Positions 47,933 through 58,086 of a stretch of DNA of 64,000 nucleotides are shown one piece after another. Positions within the stretch are counted from its first letter, which is position 1. Each line of letters opens with the position of its first letter. The notes below the pieces were generated by a model that had not been told where the DNA came from, did no database searches, and saw only the letters and a program-made list of their open reading frames with translations. A program made the position numbers and the translations under genes. The DNA is taken from contig JAAUSR010000011.1 in the NCBI GenBank assembly GCA_012032555.1, positions 1 to 64,000 on the forward strand, read 5' to 3'. Source of the stretch: Thioploca sp. (GTDB lineage: Bacteria > Pseudomonadota > Gammaproteobacteria > Beggiatoales > Beggiatoaceae).

Positions 47933-48826
47933 TTATTTTAAAATGCCCATGTCGTTGTCGCTAAATTTTCGGGGACAATAACCAAAATCATGGTGAGCAG
48001 TACTGTGGTCGAAACAGAGATCTTGATTCATTCGCGTTATCATGGCAGTCGATAAGTGAGCAAAAGTGGGTAACCAAGCCATACTATAAACTAGTAATTT
48101 AAAAGCTGGCAATGGAATTGAAAAAATATAGGGTTTCTTACCCAGTTGTTGAAAAATGGCTTCAACCATAGCGCGATAACTCAGGGTTTGTCCACCACTT
48201 AAATTATAAGCACGATTCACTGCTGTGAGAGAAAGAGCAGCTTGAATGCAAGCCGCTGCTAAATCATCCGCGTGAACTGGTTGCCGCAAGCCCTTCCCTT
48301 GGCCTAACAAAGGAAAAAAACCAAAGCGGCGAATAAATTGGGCAATAAAACTGACATTTTTATCTTGACCACACCCATAAATTAGAGTGGGACGAAATAA
48401 TGTCCATTCCACCTGCTTGACTTGACACCAATTGATCAGCGACTGTTCTGCTTTAGTTAGCTGGGCAACAATCGCTCTTTCTTGCGGATCGGTAGAAGTC
48501 CGTTTACTAAAACAACTAGTTGAACTAAAAGCAATAATTCTTTTGATAGCGGCTGGTTGAGCTAAACGTGCCAATCCGAATGGTAGTAAGGGTAACGGTG
48601 CTAAATGGAAAAGCAAATAAGGTTGAGAAGGAGAAATGGGTAGGGTAGTCACCTGCAAATCAAGTTGTTGCCAAGTGACCCCCCTTTGATAAGGTTGTGG
48701 TTGTCGGCTGATAGCCGTGATAGTAAAACCAGCCATTTTCAGACGTGGTATTAAAAATCGACCAATTTGACTGCTGGCACCCGTTACTAAAGCATGAGTT
48801 TGAATAAAATCTGCTAACATCATCAT
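47933..48826 (-). CDS. NAD-dependent epimerase/dehydratase (extended SDR)
   Basis: A 297-residue Rossmann-fold enzyme. The N-terminus has ALVTGASSQIGRFL, a G-x-x-G-x-x-G variant. The central part carries IIAFSSTSCF; the usual Tyr-x-x-x-Lys catalytic pair is not obvious (E-R-A-I-V-A-Q-L-T-K-A-E-Q is at that place, which has the lysine but not the tyrosine). RPTLIYGCGQDKN is typical of the sugar-nucleotide group. It precedes the polyprenyl transferase gene, as in WbpV/WbpL-like O-antigen pairs, where such enzymes modify the first UDP-sugar. Substrate is inferred from that pairing only. Confidence 0.82.
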   Translation of the reverse strand: MMMLADFIQTHALVTGASSQIGRFLIPRLKMAGFTITAISRQPQPYQRGVTWQQLDLQVTTLPISPSQPYLLFHLAPLPLLPFGLARLAQPAAIKRIIAFSSTSCFSKRTSTDPQERAIVAQLTKAEQSLINWCQVKQVEWTLFRPTLIYGCGQDKNVSFIAQFIRRFGFFPLLGQGKGLRQPVHADDLAAACIQAALSLTAVNRAYNLSGGQTLSYRAMVEAIFQQLGKKPYIFSIPLPAFKLLVYSMAWLPTFAHLSTAMITRMNQDLCFDHSTAHHDFGYCPRKFSDNDMGILK

Positions 48827-49301
48827 TTATTGTTATCATGGTTAAAAAATATTCTTTATATAAAAATATTTTACCGGATAGCTTAGGGTAAAGTAACCGG
48901 AATTTGATAAATACGGCTAAGGTGAACTCGGTGAAGTGTAGCGGAATTGAGGAAAACGATTCTAAGGTAACTTGGATGAAATATATAGAATAATCAATGA
49001 CATGATCGTAAGACGCCTTGGGGAAATTAGCGAGTTTGGACGGATTTCAACGCTTTTATTTAAGTCATCCTACCCCCAACAAACGTGCCGAGAGAATACA
49101 AACTCAACTTTTTTAGATTAAAAGTTTAATTGCTCGTATCCTTTCGACAATAACCATAAATAATAAACTCTTCCAGTGGCCAGATTTTTCTCTGTTTCGA
49201 TGTTGTTCTTAGTTAATTGAAGAATCATAATGAATGAGAGGAATAGTACCTTCAATTGGTCAGATTGAAAGTTGAACCTCACCTCATCTTATTTTAGCAC
49301 T
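48827..49301. other. Intergenic region, 475 bp
   Basis: Nothing recognisable as a gene, RNA or repeat. It separates the bacteriohemerythrin gene (ending at 49302) from the epimerase gene start, so it should hold the promoter of the epimerase-transferase operon. Confidence 0.5.
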
Positions 49302-49781
49302 TTAAAATATACCCTTAGAGTTAAGATAACGGCCTAATTCTTTATCTGAAACTAAAATGTGATCAAACAGCCAGTTAACCAGAAAACTCAATATTTTGAA
49401 TGTTTGAACTTTGCCTTGATAAAAATCCGCTCTAAATTCCTGAATACGAAAAGTGAATTCATCATGTTGGCGTTTATGAATTTCGCTAAAGGGGTACTGA
49501 TACTCTGTCATCAACATTTCTTCGGTGTTGAAATGGTAATGAGTGTAGTCAAGTAGTTCATCTAACACATTGCTTTGGATTCGATGATCAAGTTGGGTTT
49601 CAACCACCGCACGCATTTTTCGGATCAACTTCATGAGATGCTGATGTTGTTCATCAATTTCATCAACATAAACGCTGTAGCGGTTATTCCACATAAAGGG
49701 TTTGAAACCCATTTTATTTTCTGGGTTCTTTAAGGTTATACCTGCTAACCTTTTATCCTCTGGTTTCATATCGTTTGTCAT
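49302..49781 (-). CDS. Bacteriohemerythrin
   Basis: A non-heme di-iron protein that binds oxygen (storage, sensing or delivery). The 159-residue product has a variable N-terminal leader of about 30 residues, then the hemerythrin ligand set: D-E-Q-H-Q-H-L, H-Y-H-F-N-T-E-E, H-K-R-Q-H-D-E-F, and W-L-F-D-H-I-L-V-S-D. All the expected His, Glu and Asp ligands are present. Oxygen binding would suit a microaerophilic sulfur oxidiser. It is alone, with long gaps on both sides. Confidence 0.94.
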   Translation of the reverse strand: MTNDMKPEDKRLAGITLKNPENKMGFKPFMWNNRYSVYVDEIDEQHQHLMKLIRKMRAVVETQLDHRIQSNVLDELLDYTHYHFNTEEMLMTEYQYPFSEIHKRQHDEFTFRIQEFRADFYQGKVQTFKILSFLVNWLFDHILVSDKELGRYLNSKGIF

Positions 49782-50222
49782 ACCTTATAACCTCATAATA
49801 AGTGAATGGGATATAAAATAGCTGATACTACAACCGGACAATATATACAAAATTTATTCCTATATAAAATAAGATTTAAAATCATGTTTTATTTCAATAG
49901 ATTAAAACATCATTTCGATTATAGCTTCAATTTAAGGGTGTTGATTTTAAACACCTTAACCGGTTCATTTTAAATAGTACCTGTTCATTTTCAACACCCG
50001 GCAATAATGTGGATTTAAGTTGGACCAGTCAATCCAAGCTAAATCGCCATAAGAGTGAAATCACTGCAACCACTCATCGCCAAATATCCAGTTTGGTGAA
50101 GTATTGACTTAAATGGATTAGCTTATTTAACTCAAATGAGTAGGGGGAAATTTAATCAGTTTTATAACCCTAAACCCAACTAAACAAGAAATATTAGGTT
50201 CAATTGATTGCTGAAATTGAAT
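49782..50222. other. Intergenic region with alternative hairpins, 441 bp
   Basis: No gene is seen. A cluster at 49936-49999 can form either a long-range stem (GGGTGTTGA with TCAACACCC) or a local one (GGTGTT with AACACC). It lies 155-220 bases upstream of the bacteriohemerythrin start and downstream of hisC. Confidence 0.45.
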
Positions 50223-51292
50223 TTACAATAACGATTTTAATGCTTGTAAAAAGGCTTGATTTTCTCTTGATGTACCTATTGTCACCTGCAAACAATCTTC
50301 TAATAAGGGATGTCTACCATGGACACACTTAATCAAAATGCCTTTTTCTTGTAACTGCTTAGAAATGGTTTGGGCATGATCAACCCGAAATAAAATAAAA
50401 TTAGCTTGACTAGGCCAAATCTGGATATTTTTCAAAGCACTTAATTGATCTAACAGTATTTCTCTATCTTCTTTAATCCGTTGAATTTGTTCTTTAAACA
50501 TTGCATAGTGGCGAAGTGCGAAAGCAGCACTAACTTGAGTAAGAACATTAATATTATAAGGTTGCCGTACCTTTCAATTTGCGTTAACCAATCTTGCGTT
50601 CCCGCCAATAAACCTAAACGCAAACCAGCTAAGCCTAACTTAGAAACCGTTCTCATAATAAGTAAATTAGGATATTGATCTAAACGTGACATAAAGGTTC
50701 GATTACTAAAAGGAGCATAGGCTTCATCAATAACAACAACGCCCGGGGTAGTTTCTATAATCGCTTCGATGTCCTCAGTGGCAAACAAATTACCGGTTGG
50801 ATTATTAGGATAGGCTAAAAATACTAAAGTTGGTTGATAGGTTTCAATCGCTTCTAACATCGCATACATATCAAGGGTGAAACTATTTTCTTGTAAAGGT
50901 ACACCCACATATTTCATTCCCACTACTTGCGCCAGATGACGATACATAATAAAGCTAGGTTCTGGAACTAATAATACCCGCCGTGGTCCATTTAAAGCCA
51001 AAATCAGCATTTGAATCAATTCATCTGAACCATTACCCAAAACCATTTCTACTCTATCAGGAATCTGCATAACGGTCCGTAGAATTGCTTTCAGTTTACG
51101 TGCTGATGAGTCGGGATATCGATTCAGTGCGGTTGTTTGTAAAATTTTCAGCCATTCTTCAATAAGAACGGCATCCCAACCATAAGGATTTTCCATCGCA
51201 TCCAGCTTGATAGCATTACTTGGCTCCGGAACATAATAAGCAGAAAGTTGTTGAATTTCAGGTCGTATCCAATTAGTAACAGATTTACTCAT
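50223..51292 (-). CDS. hisC: Histidinol-phosphate aminotransferase (one frameshift)
   Basis: A pyridoxal-phosphate enzyme of histidine synthesis. Motifs: KLDAMENPYG, NRYPDSSARKLK, VLGNGSDELIQML, FLAYPNNPTGN, VIDEAYAPFS, and MRTVSKLGLAGLRLG with the Schiff-base lysine. After ...LTQIER the frame breaks; adding one G (plus-strand CC at 50570-50571) reads V-R-Q-P-Y-N-I-N-V-L-T-Q-V-S-A-A-F-A-L and on to FILFRVDHA and TIGTSRENQAFLQAL. The bridged product is about 356 residues, normal for HisC. Biosynthetic core gene; a base-call error is the likeliest reason for the break. Confidence 0.92.
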
Positions 51293-51479
51293 AACAATTT
51301 ATAGCTCAATCAAGATAAAAAAGAAGATATTTTCTATTATTTCAGGTTGTTATTACTTAATATCTCATAACATAGATGATATTGTCCATAATTTTAATAA
51401 CTTAATTAGTTCATGATCAGAAAAATTTTTCTCTCATTAAGCCCGGAGTCAGGTATATTGATGAAGCTTAGAAATATAA

Positions 51480-54400
51480 CTAATTAAATATCCAAACCAC
51501 ATAAGCCTGTTCCGAATTTTGTACCGCCCGATAAACATTAATTTTCACTTTGAAAACATAGCCATCAGCGTGTAACGCTTCCTGAGTCTTACTTAAATAA
51601 TCACCACTATTACCATTTAAGAAATTGAAATACTCACGAATCGATAAATTCCGATTATCTCGTGGTATCATTAAAGTAAACTGGCGGTTCATTAAATCTT
51701 CACGACGGGTACCATAGAGTCTACCAAAAGCACGATTCATATAAACAAATTTAGCACCTTCATCAGTAATACAAATAGCAACATCAATCTGATCACAAGC
51801 GGTATACAGTATCGAATGAGTAATCTCCGGAGATAATTGGTGCACTTTTCTAGTAACCGTAATATCCTCACCAATTAACCAATGCTTCCAGCCAGGAATG
51901 GGAAATTTTTCGGTATAATTGGACCAAGCAATGATTCTAACGTTACCGTCTTGGCAAGTCATTTCGGTTTCATAGGGCACCGATATTGAGTTCAGACAAA
52001 TTTGGGTAGGTAAATTGTGCTGATTGGGTACTGACTGATATAATCGAGCGAACGAGTGAGGTGATTGCAGCATTTCCGCCGATTTATATCCGGTGACCTT
52101 TTCACAATAAGAATTCCAATGGATAAGTTGACCTTGTTCATCATAAACATTGACCATCATCGGTAAATTTTGTACTAAGTGTTTTAGGCGATTTTCATGA
52201 TGATGAATGATCTTTTGGTGGACAGTCATATCGATCCCAACTCCCCATATAGCCCAACCTTGGATTTTGATTTTATCAGAAAGCATAGACCACATAATCT
52301 TTTTTTGAGTACCCGCTTTACAGGTTAAAATCATCGTGAAACGATGAAGTTGCCGGTGAGTTTGAATAACTTGTTGCCAAATTTGTAGTACTTTTTGGCG
52401 CACGGTCAAATCCGGATAGAGTAATTCCCAAGCGTGGGGATTATTAATAATTTCTTTAGCACGATAACCCGTTACTTGTTCACAATAGTGATTCCAAAAA
52501 ACAATGTTAACTTGTTCATCTAGTGCACCAACCATAACCGGTAAATTTTCAATAATGAAGCGTAAATGCGTCGCATGTTCTTGTAACACCGTATTAAAAC
52601 TCGCTTCTTTATCCGGTTGATATGGTCGAGTTTGATCCAATTCCATTACTTCTTCACCAACACCAACGGTTAATAAGTCTGGCATCTCAACTTGGTTGAT
52701 TAATGACCAAGCTACCGTTTTTTGCTGTCCTTGCTTACAAGTCAATTTCCAGAGCCAACGGTTATTTTCTGGATGGTTTTTCGACATATATTGTGCCACT
52801 CGAAACAAATTGTCTCGATAAATCGTATCAGGATAAAGCTGTGTCCAAATATGAGGATTGTTAATCACTTCAGCAGCACTATATCCAGTTATTCGCTCAC
52901 ATTGTTGATTCCAAAAGACAATATTGTTATTCAAATCGATAGCAATGACCATAATCGGTAAATGTTCAATAGTCAAGCGGAAACAAGTTTCATTAGCTTG
53001 AATTGCTTGCTGATCTTCTCGTAAACGCTGTTCAGCCTGGACATAATTGGAAATATCAATAGCAAAGTGAATGACACCTAAAATATTGCTTGCCTTATCT
53101 CGATAAGGAATTTTATCTACTCGAAAAATACCTTTAGGTAGATGTTCTATTAAACCCAATTTAGCTTGACCGGTGTTCATCACTTCTAAGTCATCAGTAT
53201 AATCTTGCTCAGCATACTCTGGTAATAACTCATGAAGAATCATACCTTCGAGTTTCTCCGGTTGAGTCCCCTCTCTTTCTGCAAAATAGCGATTAGCACG
53301 GATAATCCGATTTTCCTTATTTTTATAAATAATGGCTAAGGGAGCCGCATGAAAAATCGTTTGATATTGATGATGTTCATAACGGAGTATGGCTTCTAAA
53401 TATTGTTGTTCACTGGCATCATGCATTAAACCAAAACTGAATAAAATATGGCCTTTATCATCACGAATGACATCAAAACGTCCCCACACTGGAAATTGCC
53501 GCTTGTCAATATCTAATACTTCTAAAATACCTTCCCAGGTTTTACCGGCTTGGAAACTGACTTTGATTTCGTGCTCAATCAGTTCTAAAGTTTCTGGCGT
53601 GCAATAATCACGGTGATTGTATTGACGAATATTTTTTAAACTATGTTTAAATAATTTGGCATGAGCGAAATTGGCATAAACTAATTGTCCTTCCGTGTTG
53701 CTAATGGAAATCGCTTCATGAGAAACTTCAACAATACGCTTAAATAAACGTAATTGTCCTTGGATTTTTTTGCGTTGGCTCATATCAATTCCAACACAAA
53801 GCACATAAACAATTTGTTCATCATTCCCCATCACCGCACTGGCATGCCATTCAACAAGTAGTTGTTGCTCCGTTTTGGTGAGTAGGCAATTTTCCAATAA
53901 AATACTTTTCTCCCGTTGCGAAAGTAAAGCACTCATACTTTCTGCAATAAGAGGGCGTTCAGCTTGAGGAAATAAGTTTTTATAGTCTTGGTTGATGATT
54001 TCTTCGAGAGGATAACCCAATACTTGTAAAAGAACTTCATTACATAAACTGATTTTACCGGATGGTGTAAAAGCAAGCAAAAAAACCGGTGCGGCTTGAA
54101 TGAGTGCATTAGCAAAAGCTTCTGCCTTTTGTAAGGCGGTCTCAGCTTGCTTACGTGCCGTAATATCGCGTACCGTAGCACAGACTAAAGTATGATCTTT
54201 AAACGGATAACTTCCGGTGGAAATTTCCACTGGAAAAACCATACCATCTTGCTTTTTATGCCAATGTAACAGAATATGATAAAATTTGCGCTTACCAGCT
54301 AAGCGCAGATCAATTAAGCTTAAGGGGATATTATCAAGAATGTTTTCCATATTTAACTGCAACCATTCTTCACGGCTATAACCATATAAATTAGTTGCGG

Positions 54401-55652
54401 CCGGATTGACATCAAAAATTTGTAATGTATTGGAATCAAATACAATAATCGCATCCGATTCGGCTTCAAACAGCAGACGATAACGGGTTTCACTTTCAGT
54501 TAGGATTTGCGTGGCTTGTTTTTCTGAAGTGATATCACGAATAACGACCACAAAGTGAGTTTTAGCTTGCCACATCATTGATTCAGTTATCATTTCTACT
54601 GGGAAGATGGTTTTATCTTGCTTTTTATGATAACTGGCTTGGGAAATACCTAATTCCAAATTAGCAAAATTAACATGGGTAGTAAAAATATCATTTGCCA
54701 CTAATTTTAAAAAAGTCTGACGCGTATAACCGTATAACTGCAAAGCACTAGGATTCGCATCAATAATCATCGCTTGGTTATCAATGAGTAAAATCGCATT
54801 GGGTTGTGCCAGGAAAATTTGCTCATATTTTTTACATTCAACTAAAGCCTCTTCAGTCCGTTTATGCGAAGTAATATCCGTAAAAATAATTAATAAACGG
54901 GTAGCTTGACCGCTATTGTCACGTAAAACGACACCTTGGCTTTGAACCCAACGATAAGAACCTTCTTTATGTTGTAACCGATGGTTATTATCATAAAGTG
55001 CAGCGGGATCTTCTAAACAATTTTTAACTTCTTTAATGACTTTATAATAATCGCTGGGATGAATATGGGAATACCAAACATTTTGGCTATTTAAATCTTC
55101 ATGAGAATAACCAAATAAGGTGTTCCAAAGCGGAGAATAAGTGATTTGATTAGTCATCAGATCCCAATCTAACCAACACTCTTGTTTGGCTCGTAAGGTT
55201 AATTCAAAAAAGGTTTGCAATTCTTGTAAACTGCTATCGAGTTGATTGATAACTTTATGTAGCGCTAGGTTTTCTTGTTGTAAATGAGTACAATTAGCTT
55301 GTAAATTCAATGGAATCTCTATTCCAACGACGTAAAAAGCAGATTCTGCGGCAACGCGACTCGCTTGCCACAAAATCTCTCGATAAGTACTATCATAATG
55401 TAAAAACCGATTGGCAAAGGTCACTGATTCTGTCGTTTCATTGAGCTGATAAAGCGTCGCTTCAGTTAAGGCATAATTTTCCGGATGAACTAAGTCCAAA
55501 TAGGAACAATTGGGTAAATGGCTACTGTCATAACCCAAAGTCTTTTCCCATTCAGCATTAATCTGGCGAAAAGTACCATCAAAGCTAATTACACAACATA
55601 AAGTTTTACAGTTAGAAAAAAAATGGGAATGGCTAAGATTGTTGATGTGCAT
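51480..55652 (-). CDS. Giant sensor built of about eleven PAS domains, no output domain
   Basis: A 1390-residue protein with no membrane helix. It is a string of PAS/PAC units: about 10-125, 150-270, 275-385, 390-505, 510-630, 635-755, 760-870, 885-1000, 1035-1145, 1150-1270 and 1280-1390. Each has the N-x-x-x-x-x-x-x-G-Y core and many close with a D-I-T/S-x-x-K/R linker. Units 8-10 are close relatives of one another (NNIVFWNQQCERITGYSAAE, VNIVFWNHYCEQVTGYRAKE, GQLIHWNSYCEKVTGYKSAE), so they arose by recent duplication. No HisKA, HATPase, GGDEF, EAL, methyl-accepting or DNA-binding part is seen, and the stop comes right after the last PAS. It must act by protein contact. Neighbours do not reveal the partner. 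Confidence 0.88.
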   Translation of the reverse strand: MHINNLSHSHFFSNCKTLCCVISFDGTFRQINAEWEKTLGYDSSHLPNCSYLDLVHPENYALTEATLYQLNETTESVTFANRFLHYDSTYREILWQASRVAAESAFYVVGIEIPLNLQANCTHLQQENLALHKVINQLDSSLQELQTFFELTLRAKQECWLDWDLMTNQITYSPLWNTLFGYSHEDLNSQNVWYSHIHPSDYYKVIKEVKNCLEDPAALYDNNHRLQHKEGSYRWVQSQGVVLRDNSGQATRLLIIFTDITSHKRTEEALVECKKYEQIFLAQPNAILLIDNQAMIIDANPSALQLYGYTRQTFLKLVANDIFTTHVNFANLELGISQASYHKKQDKTIFPVEMITESMMWQAKTHFVVVIRDITSEKQATQILTESETRYRLLFEAESDAIIVFDSNTLQIFDVNPAATNLYGYSREEWLQLNMENILDNIPLSLIDLRLAGKRKFYHILLHWHKKQDGMVFPVEISTGSYPFKDHTLVCATVRDITARKQAETALQKAEAFANALIQAAPVFLLAFTPSGKISLCNEVLLQVLGYPLEEIINQDYKNLFPQAERPLIAESMSALLSQREKSILLENCLLTKTEQQLLVEWHASAVMGNDEQIVYVLCVGIDMSQRKKIQGQLRLFKRIVEVSHEAISISNTEGQLVYANFAHAKLFKHSLKNIRQYNHRDYCTPETLELIEHEIKVSFQAGKTWEGILEVLDIDKRQFPVWGRFDVIRDDKGHILFSFGLMHDASEQQYLEAILRYEHHQYQTIFHAAPLAIIYKNKENRIIRANRYFAEREGTQPEKLEGMILHELLPEYAEQDYTDDLEVMNTGQAKLGLIEHLPKGIFRVDKIPYRDKASNILGVIHFAIDISNYVQAEQRLREDQQAIQANETCFRLTIEHLPIMVIAIDLNNNIVFWNQQCERITGYSAAEVINNPHIWTQLYPDTIYRDNLFRVAQYMSKNHPENNRWLWKLTCKQGQQKTVAWSLINQVEMPDLLTVGVGEEVMELDQTRPYQPDKEASFNTVLQEHATHLRFIIENLPVMVGALDEQVNIVFWNHYCEQVTGYRAKEIINNPHAWELLYPDLTVRQKVLQIWQQVIQTHRQLHRFTMILTCKAGTQKKIMWSMLSDKIKIQGWAIWGVGIDMTVHQKIIHHHENRLKHLVQNLPMMVNVYDEQGQLIHWNSYCEKVTGYKSAEMLQSPHSFARLYQSVPNQHNLPTQICLNSISVPYETEMTCQDGNVRIIAWSNYTEKFPIPGWKHWLIGEDITVTRKVHQLSPEITHSILYTACDQIDVAICITDEGAKFVYMNRAFGRLYGTRREDLMNRQFTLMIPRDNRNLSIREYFNFLNGNSGDYLSKTQEALHADGYVFKVKINVYRAVQNSEQAYVVWIFN

Positions 55653-56164
55653 GGCAATCTAATCTAATCTCTTTAATAATGAGTTGACCTACTATTGATA
55701 TTAATTTAGCCCATCTAACTCACTACTGACTAACTTGGGCTTAGATAAGTAGGAAAGAGATAACTGGGTTGTCGTTAATGATATAACTTACCCGCTTAAG
55801 TTAAGCGATATCTCACCAAAACCACTATTGGTGGAATACTGGCTTAACCTCAGTGCTATTTGAGTTAAGCTTTAAAGCAAGAGAGCGAACACCTTTCCCT
55901 CTACTGACATAATTTGGGTAGGAAGAAGCCACTGGTTTGCCTTTAATTTAATAGCAGTGAGTTTTTACTCGCTTTCTCGAGCAAGCCGATACTCCAACCA
56001 CCCACTCATGTCCATTTCATCATGAGGTTAACGATATTTGATTTAAAAATTTAGGTTAAAATAAGACGAATTAAATAAAAATATATACAATAATTTAACT
56101 TAACTATCAATCTCATTAAAGAAATTAAGCCCGTTCAATAGATCACTAACTGACAACTCAATCT
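55653..56164. other. Intergenic region between divergent PAS-protein and parE genes, 512 bp
   Basis: No gene or strong structure is seen. One TAACTGA copy lies just before parE (56147-56153). Promoters for both divergent genes are expected here. Confidence 0.5.
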
Positions 56165-58069
56165 ATGATTAACCAATACAATGCCGCTGATATAGAAGTT
56201 TTGACTGGGCTTGAGCCGGTGCGGAAACGTCCCGGAATGTACACTAACACTGCTAACCCTAATCATTTGGCTCAAGAAGTGATTGATAATAGTGTTGATG
56301 AGGCTATTGCTGGCTATGCTAACGACATTGAAGTTATTTTGCATCTCGATGGATCACTCAGTGTTCGGGATAATGGTCGTGGTATGCCGGTTGATATCCA
56401 CCCTGAAGAAGGCATTAGTGGTGTCGAAGTTATTCTCACTCGTTTGCATGCTGGCGGTAAATTCTCTCAACAAAATTATCAATTTGCCGGTGGATTACAC
56501 GGTGTTGGTGTATCCGTGGTCAATGCACTTTCTAGTCGTTTAGAAATCACCATCAAACGCAATGGCCAGTTATATCAGATGTCATTTGCTCACGGTGACA
56601 AGACCTCGGAATTAAACGAAATTGGGACCATTGGACCACGTCGTACTGGTACCACAGTACGTTTTTGGCCAAATCCGAGTTATTTTGATTCGCCACATTT
56701 TTCGGTAGCGGCTTTAACCTACTTAATCCGTGCTAAAGCGGTATTATGTGCTGGCTTGACGATGACGTTTAGTGACGAAAATACTGGGGAGAAACAACAA
56801 TGGTTTTATCAAGAGGGATTATCTACCTACTTATTTGATCAAATCAGTCCGGCAGTCGTTTTACCAGAGGTACCCTTAATTGGCCATTTTGCCGGAACCA
56901 CTGAAGCAGTTGATTATGCACTCTTCTGGATAATCGAGGGTAAACTTATCGCGGAAAGTTATGTTAATTTAATCCCGACTCCCCAAGGGGGTACTCACGT
57001 TAATGGTTTACGAAGTGGTTTGTTAGAAGCCCTGCGAGAATTTTGCGATTATCGTCATTTACTACCGCGAGGAATTAAGTTGGTTGCTGAGGATATTTGG
57101 GAGAATTGTGCCTATGTATTATCTGTTAAATTAGCCGATCCCCAATTTGCGGGTCAAACGAAAGAGCGACTCAATTCTCGTGCTTGTGCCACTTTTGTTG
57201 CTGGGGTGGTGCGCGATGCGTTTAGTTTATGGCTTAATCAACACGTTGAAATGGGAGAACAAATTGCTGAATGGGTTATTCAACAAGCCCAAAAACGGTT
57301 GCGTGCTGATAAAAAAGTCATTCGCAAAAAAGTAACGAATGGTCCAACTTTACCAGGCAAATTAGCTGACTGTACTCTACAAGAGATGAAACAAACGGAA
57401 TTATTCTTAGTGGAAGGCGATAGTGCTGGCGGTTCTTGTAAACAAGCACGCGATCGTACCTTTCAAGCAGTCATGCCGTTACGAGGTAAGATTCTTAATA
57501 CCTGGGAAATCGAGACCAGTGAAGTGTTAGCCTCGCAAGAAGTTCACGATATTGCTATAGCATTAGGTATTGATCCCGGGACTGATTCCTTAGCCGGGTT
57601 ACGCTACGGTAAAGTATGCATTTTGGCTGATGCTGATTCCGATGGAGCACACATCGCCACCTTGCTTTGTGCCCTATTTGTTAAACATTTTAGCAAGCTC
57701 GTTGCCGAAGGGCACGTTTATGTCGCAACGCCGCCATTATATCGAATTGATGTGGGCAATACCATTTACTACGCGTTAAATAATGAGGAAAAACAAGGTA
57801 TTTTGGATAGAATTACTGCAGAAAAAAAATCGGGAACCATTCACATACAACGTTTTAAAGGTTTGGGTGAAATGAATCCGTTACAATTACGCGAAACCAC
57901 CATGGCTAGGGAAACCCGGCGATTAATTCAACTCACCCTAAATGATAATGACCCAACTCACGCTATTATGGATAGGTTACTCGCTAAAAAACGATCTGCT
58001 GAGAGAAAAATTTGGTTAGAGCAAAAAGGTCATTTAGCCATGACAACGATTCAGTCAAGTACCAAGTAA
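56165..58069 (+). CDS. parE: DNA topoisomerase IV subunit B
   Basis: The ATPase subunit of topoisomerase IV, which untangles replicated chromosomes. The 634-residue product shows the GHKL ATPase motifs (VRKRPGMYT, VIDNSVDEAIAG, VRDNGRGMPVDIHPEEG, GGLHGVGVSVVNALS) and the Toprim domain (LFLVEGDSAGGSCKQARDR, PLRGKILN, ILADADSDGAHIATLL). The length and the P-V-D-I-H-P-E-E-G form are typical of ParE rather than the longer GyrB. Its ribosome site is weak; the ATG at 56165 fits the usual N-terminus. parC is not in the window. Confidence 0.95.
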   Translation: MINQYNAADIEVLTGLEPVRKRPGMYTNTANPNHLAQEVIDNSVDEAIAGYANDIEVILHLDGSLSVRDNGRGMPVDIHPEEGISGVEVILTRLHAGGKFSQQNYQFAGGLHGVGVSVVNALSSRLEITIKRNGQLYQMSFAHGDKTSELNEIGTIGPRRTGTTVRFWPNPSYFDSPHFSVAALTYLIRAKAVLCAGLTMTFSDENTGEKQQWFYQEGLSTYLFDQISPAVVLPEVPLIGHFAGTTEAVDYALFWIIEGKLIAESYVNLIPTPQGGTHVNGLRSGLLEALREFCDYRHLLPRGIKLVAEDIWENCAYVLSVKLADPQFAGQTKERLNSRACATFVAGVVRDAFSLWLNQHVEMGEQIAEWVIQQAQKRLRADKKVIRKKVTNGPTLPGKLADCTLQEMKQTELFLVEGDSAGGSCKQARDRTFQAVMPLRGKILNTWEIETSEVLASQEVHDIAIALGIDPGTDSLAGLRYGKVCILADADSDGAHIATLLCALFVKHFSKLVAEGHVYVATPPLYRIDVGNTIYYALNNEEKQGILDRITAEKKSGTIHIQRFKGLGEMNPLQLRETTMARETRRLIQLTLNDNDPTHAIMDRLLAKKRSAERKIWLEQKGHLAMTTIQSSTK

Positions 58070-58086
58070 GGTGCATTTCTTATTTC

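Noticed and set aside
56165-58069. GyrB instead of ParE
   Set aside because: The 634-residue length and the motif context fit ParE; gammaproteobacterial GyrB is about 800 residues with an insert in the Toprim region.
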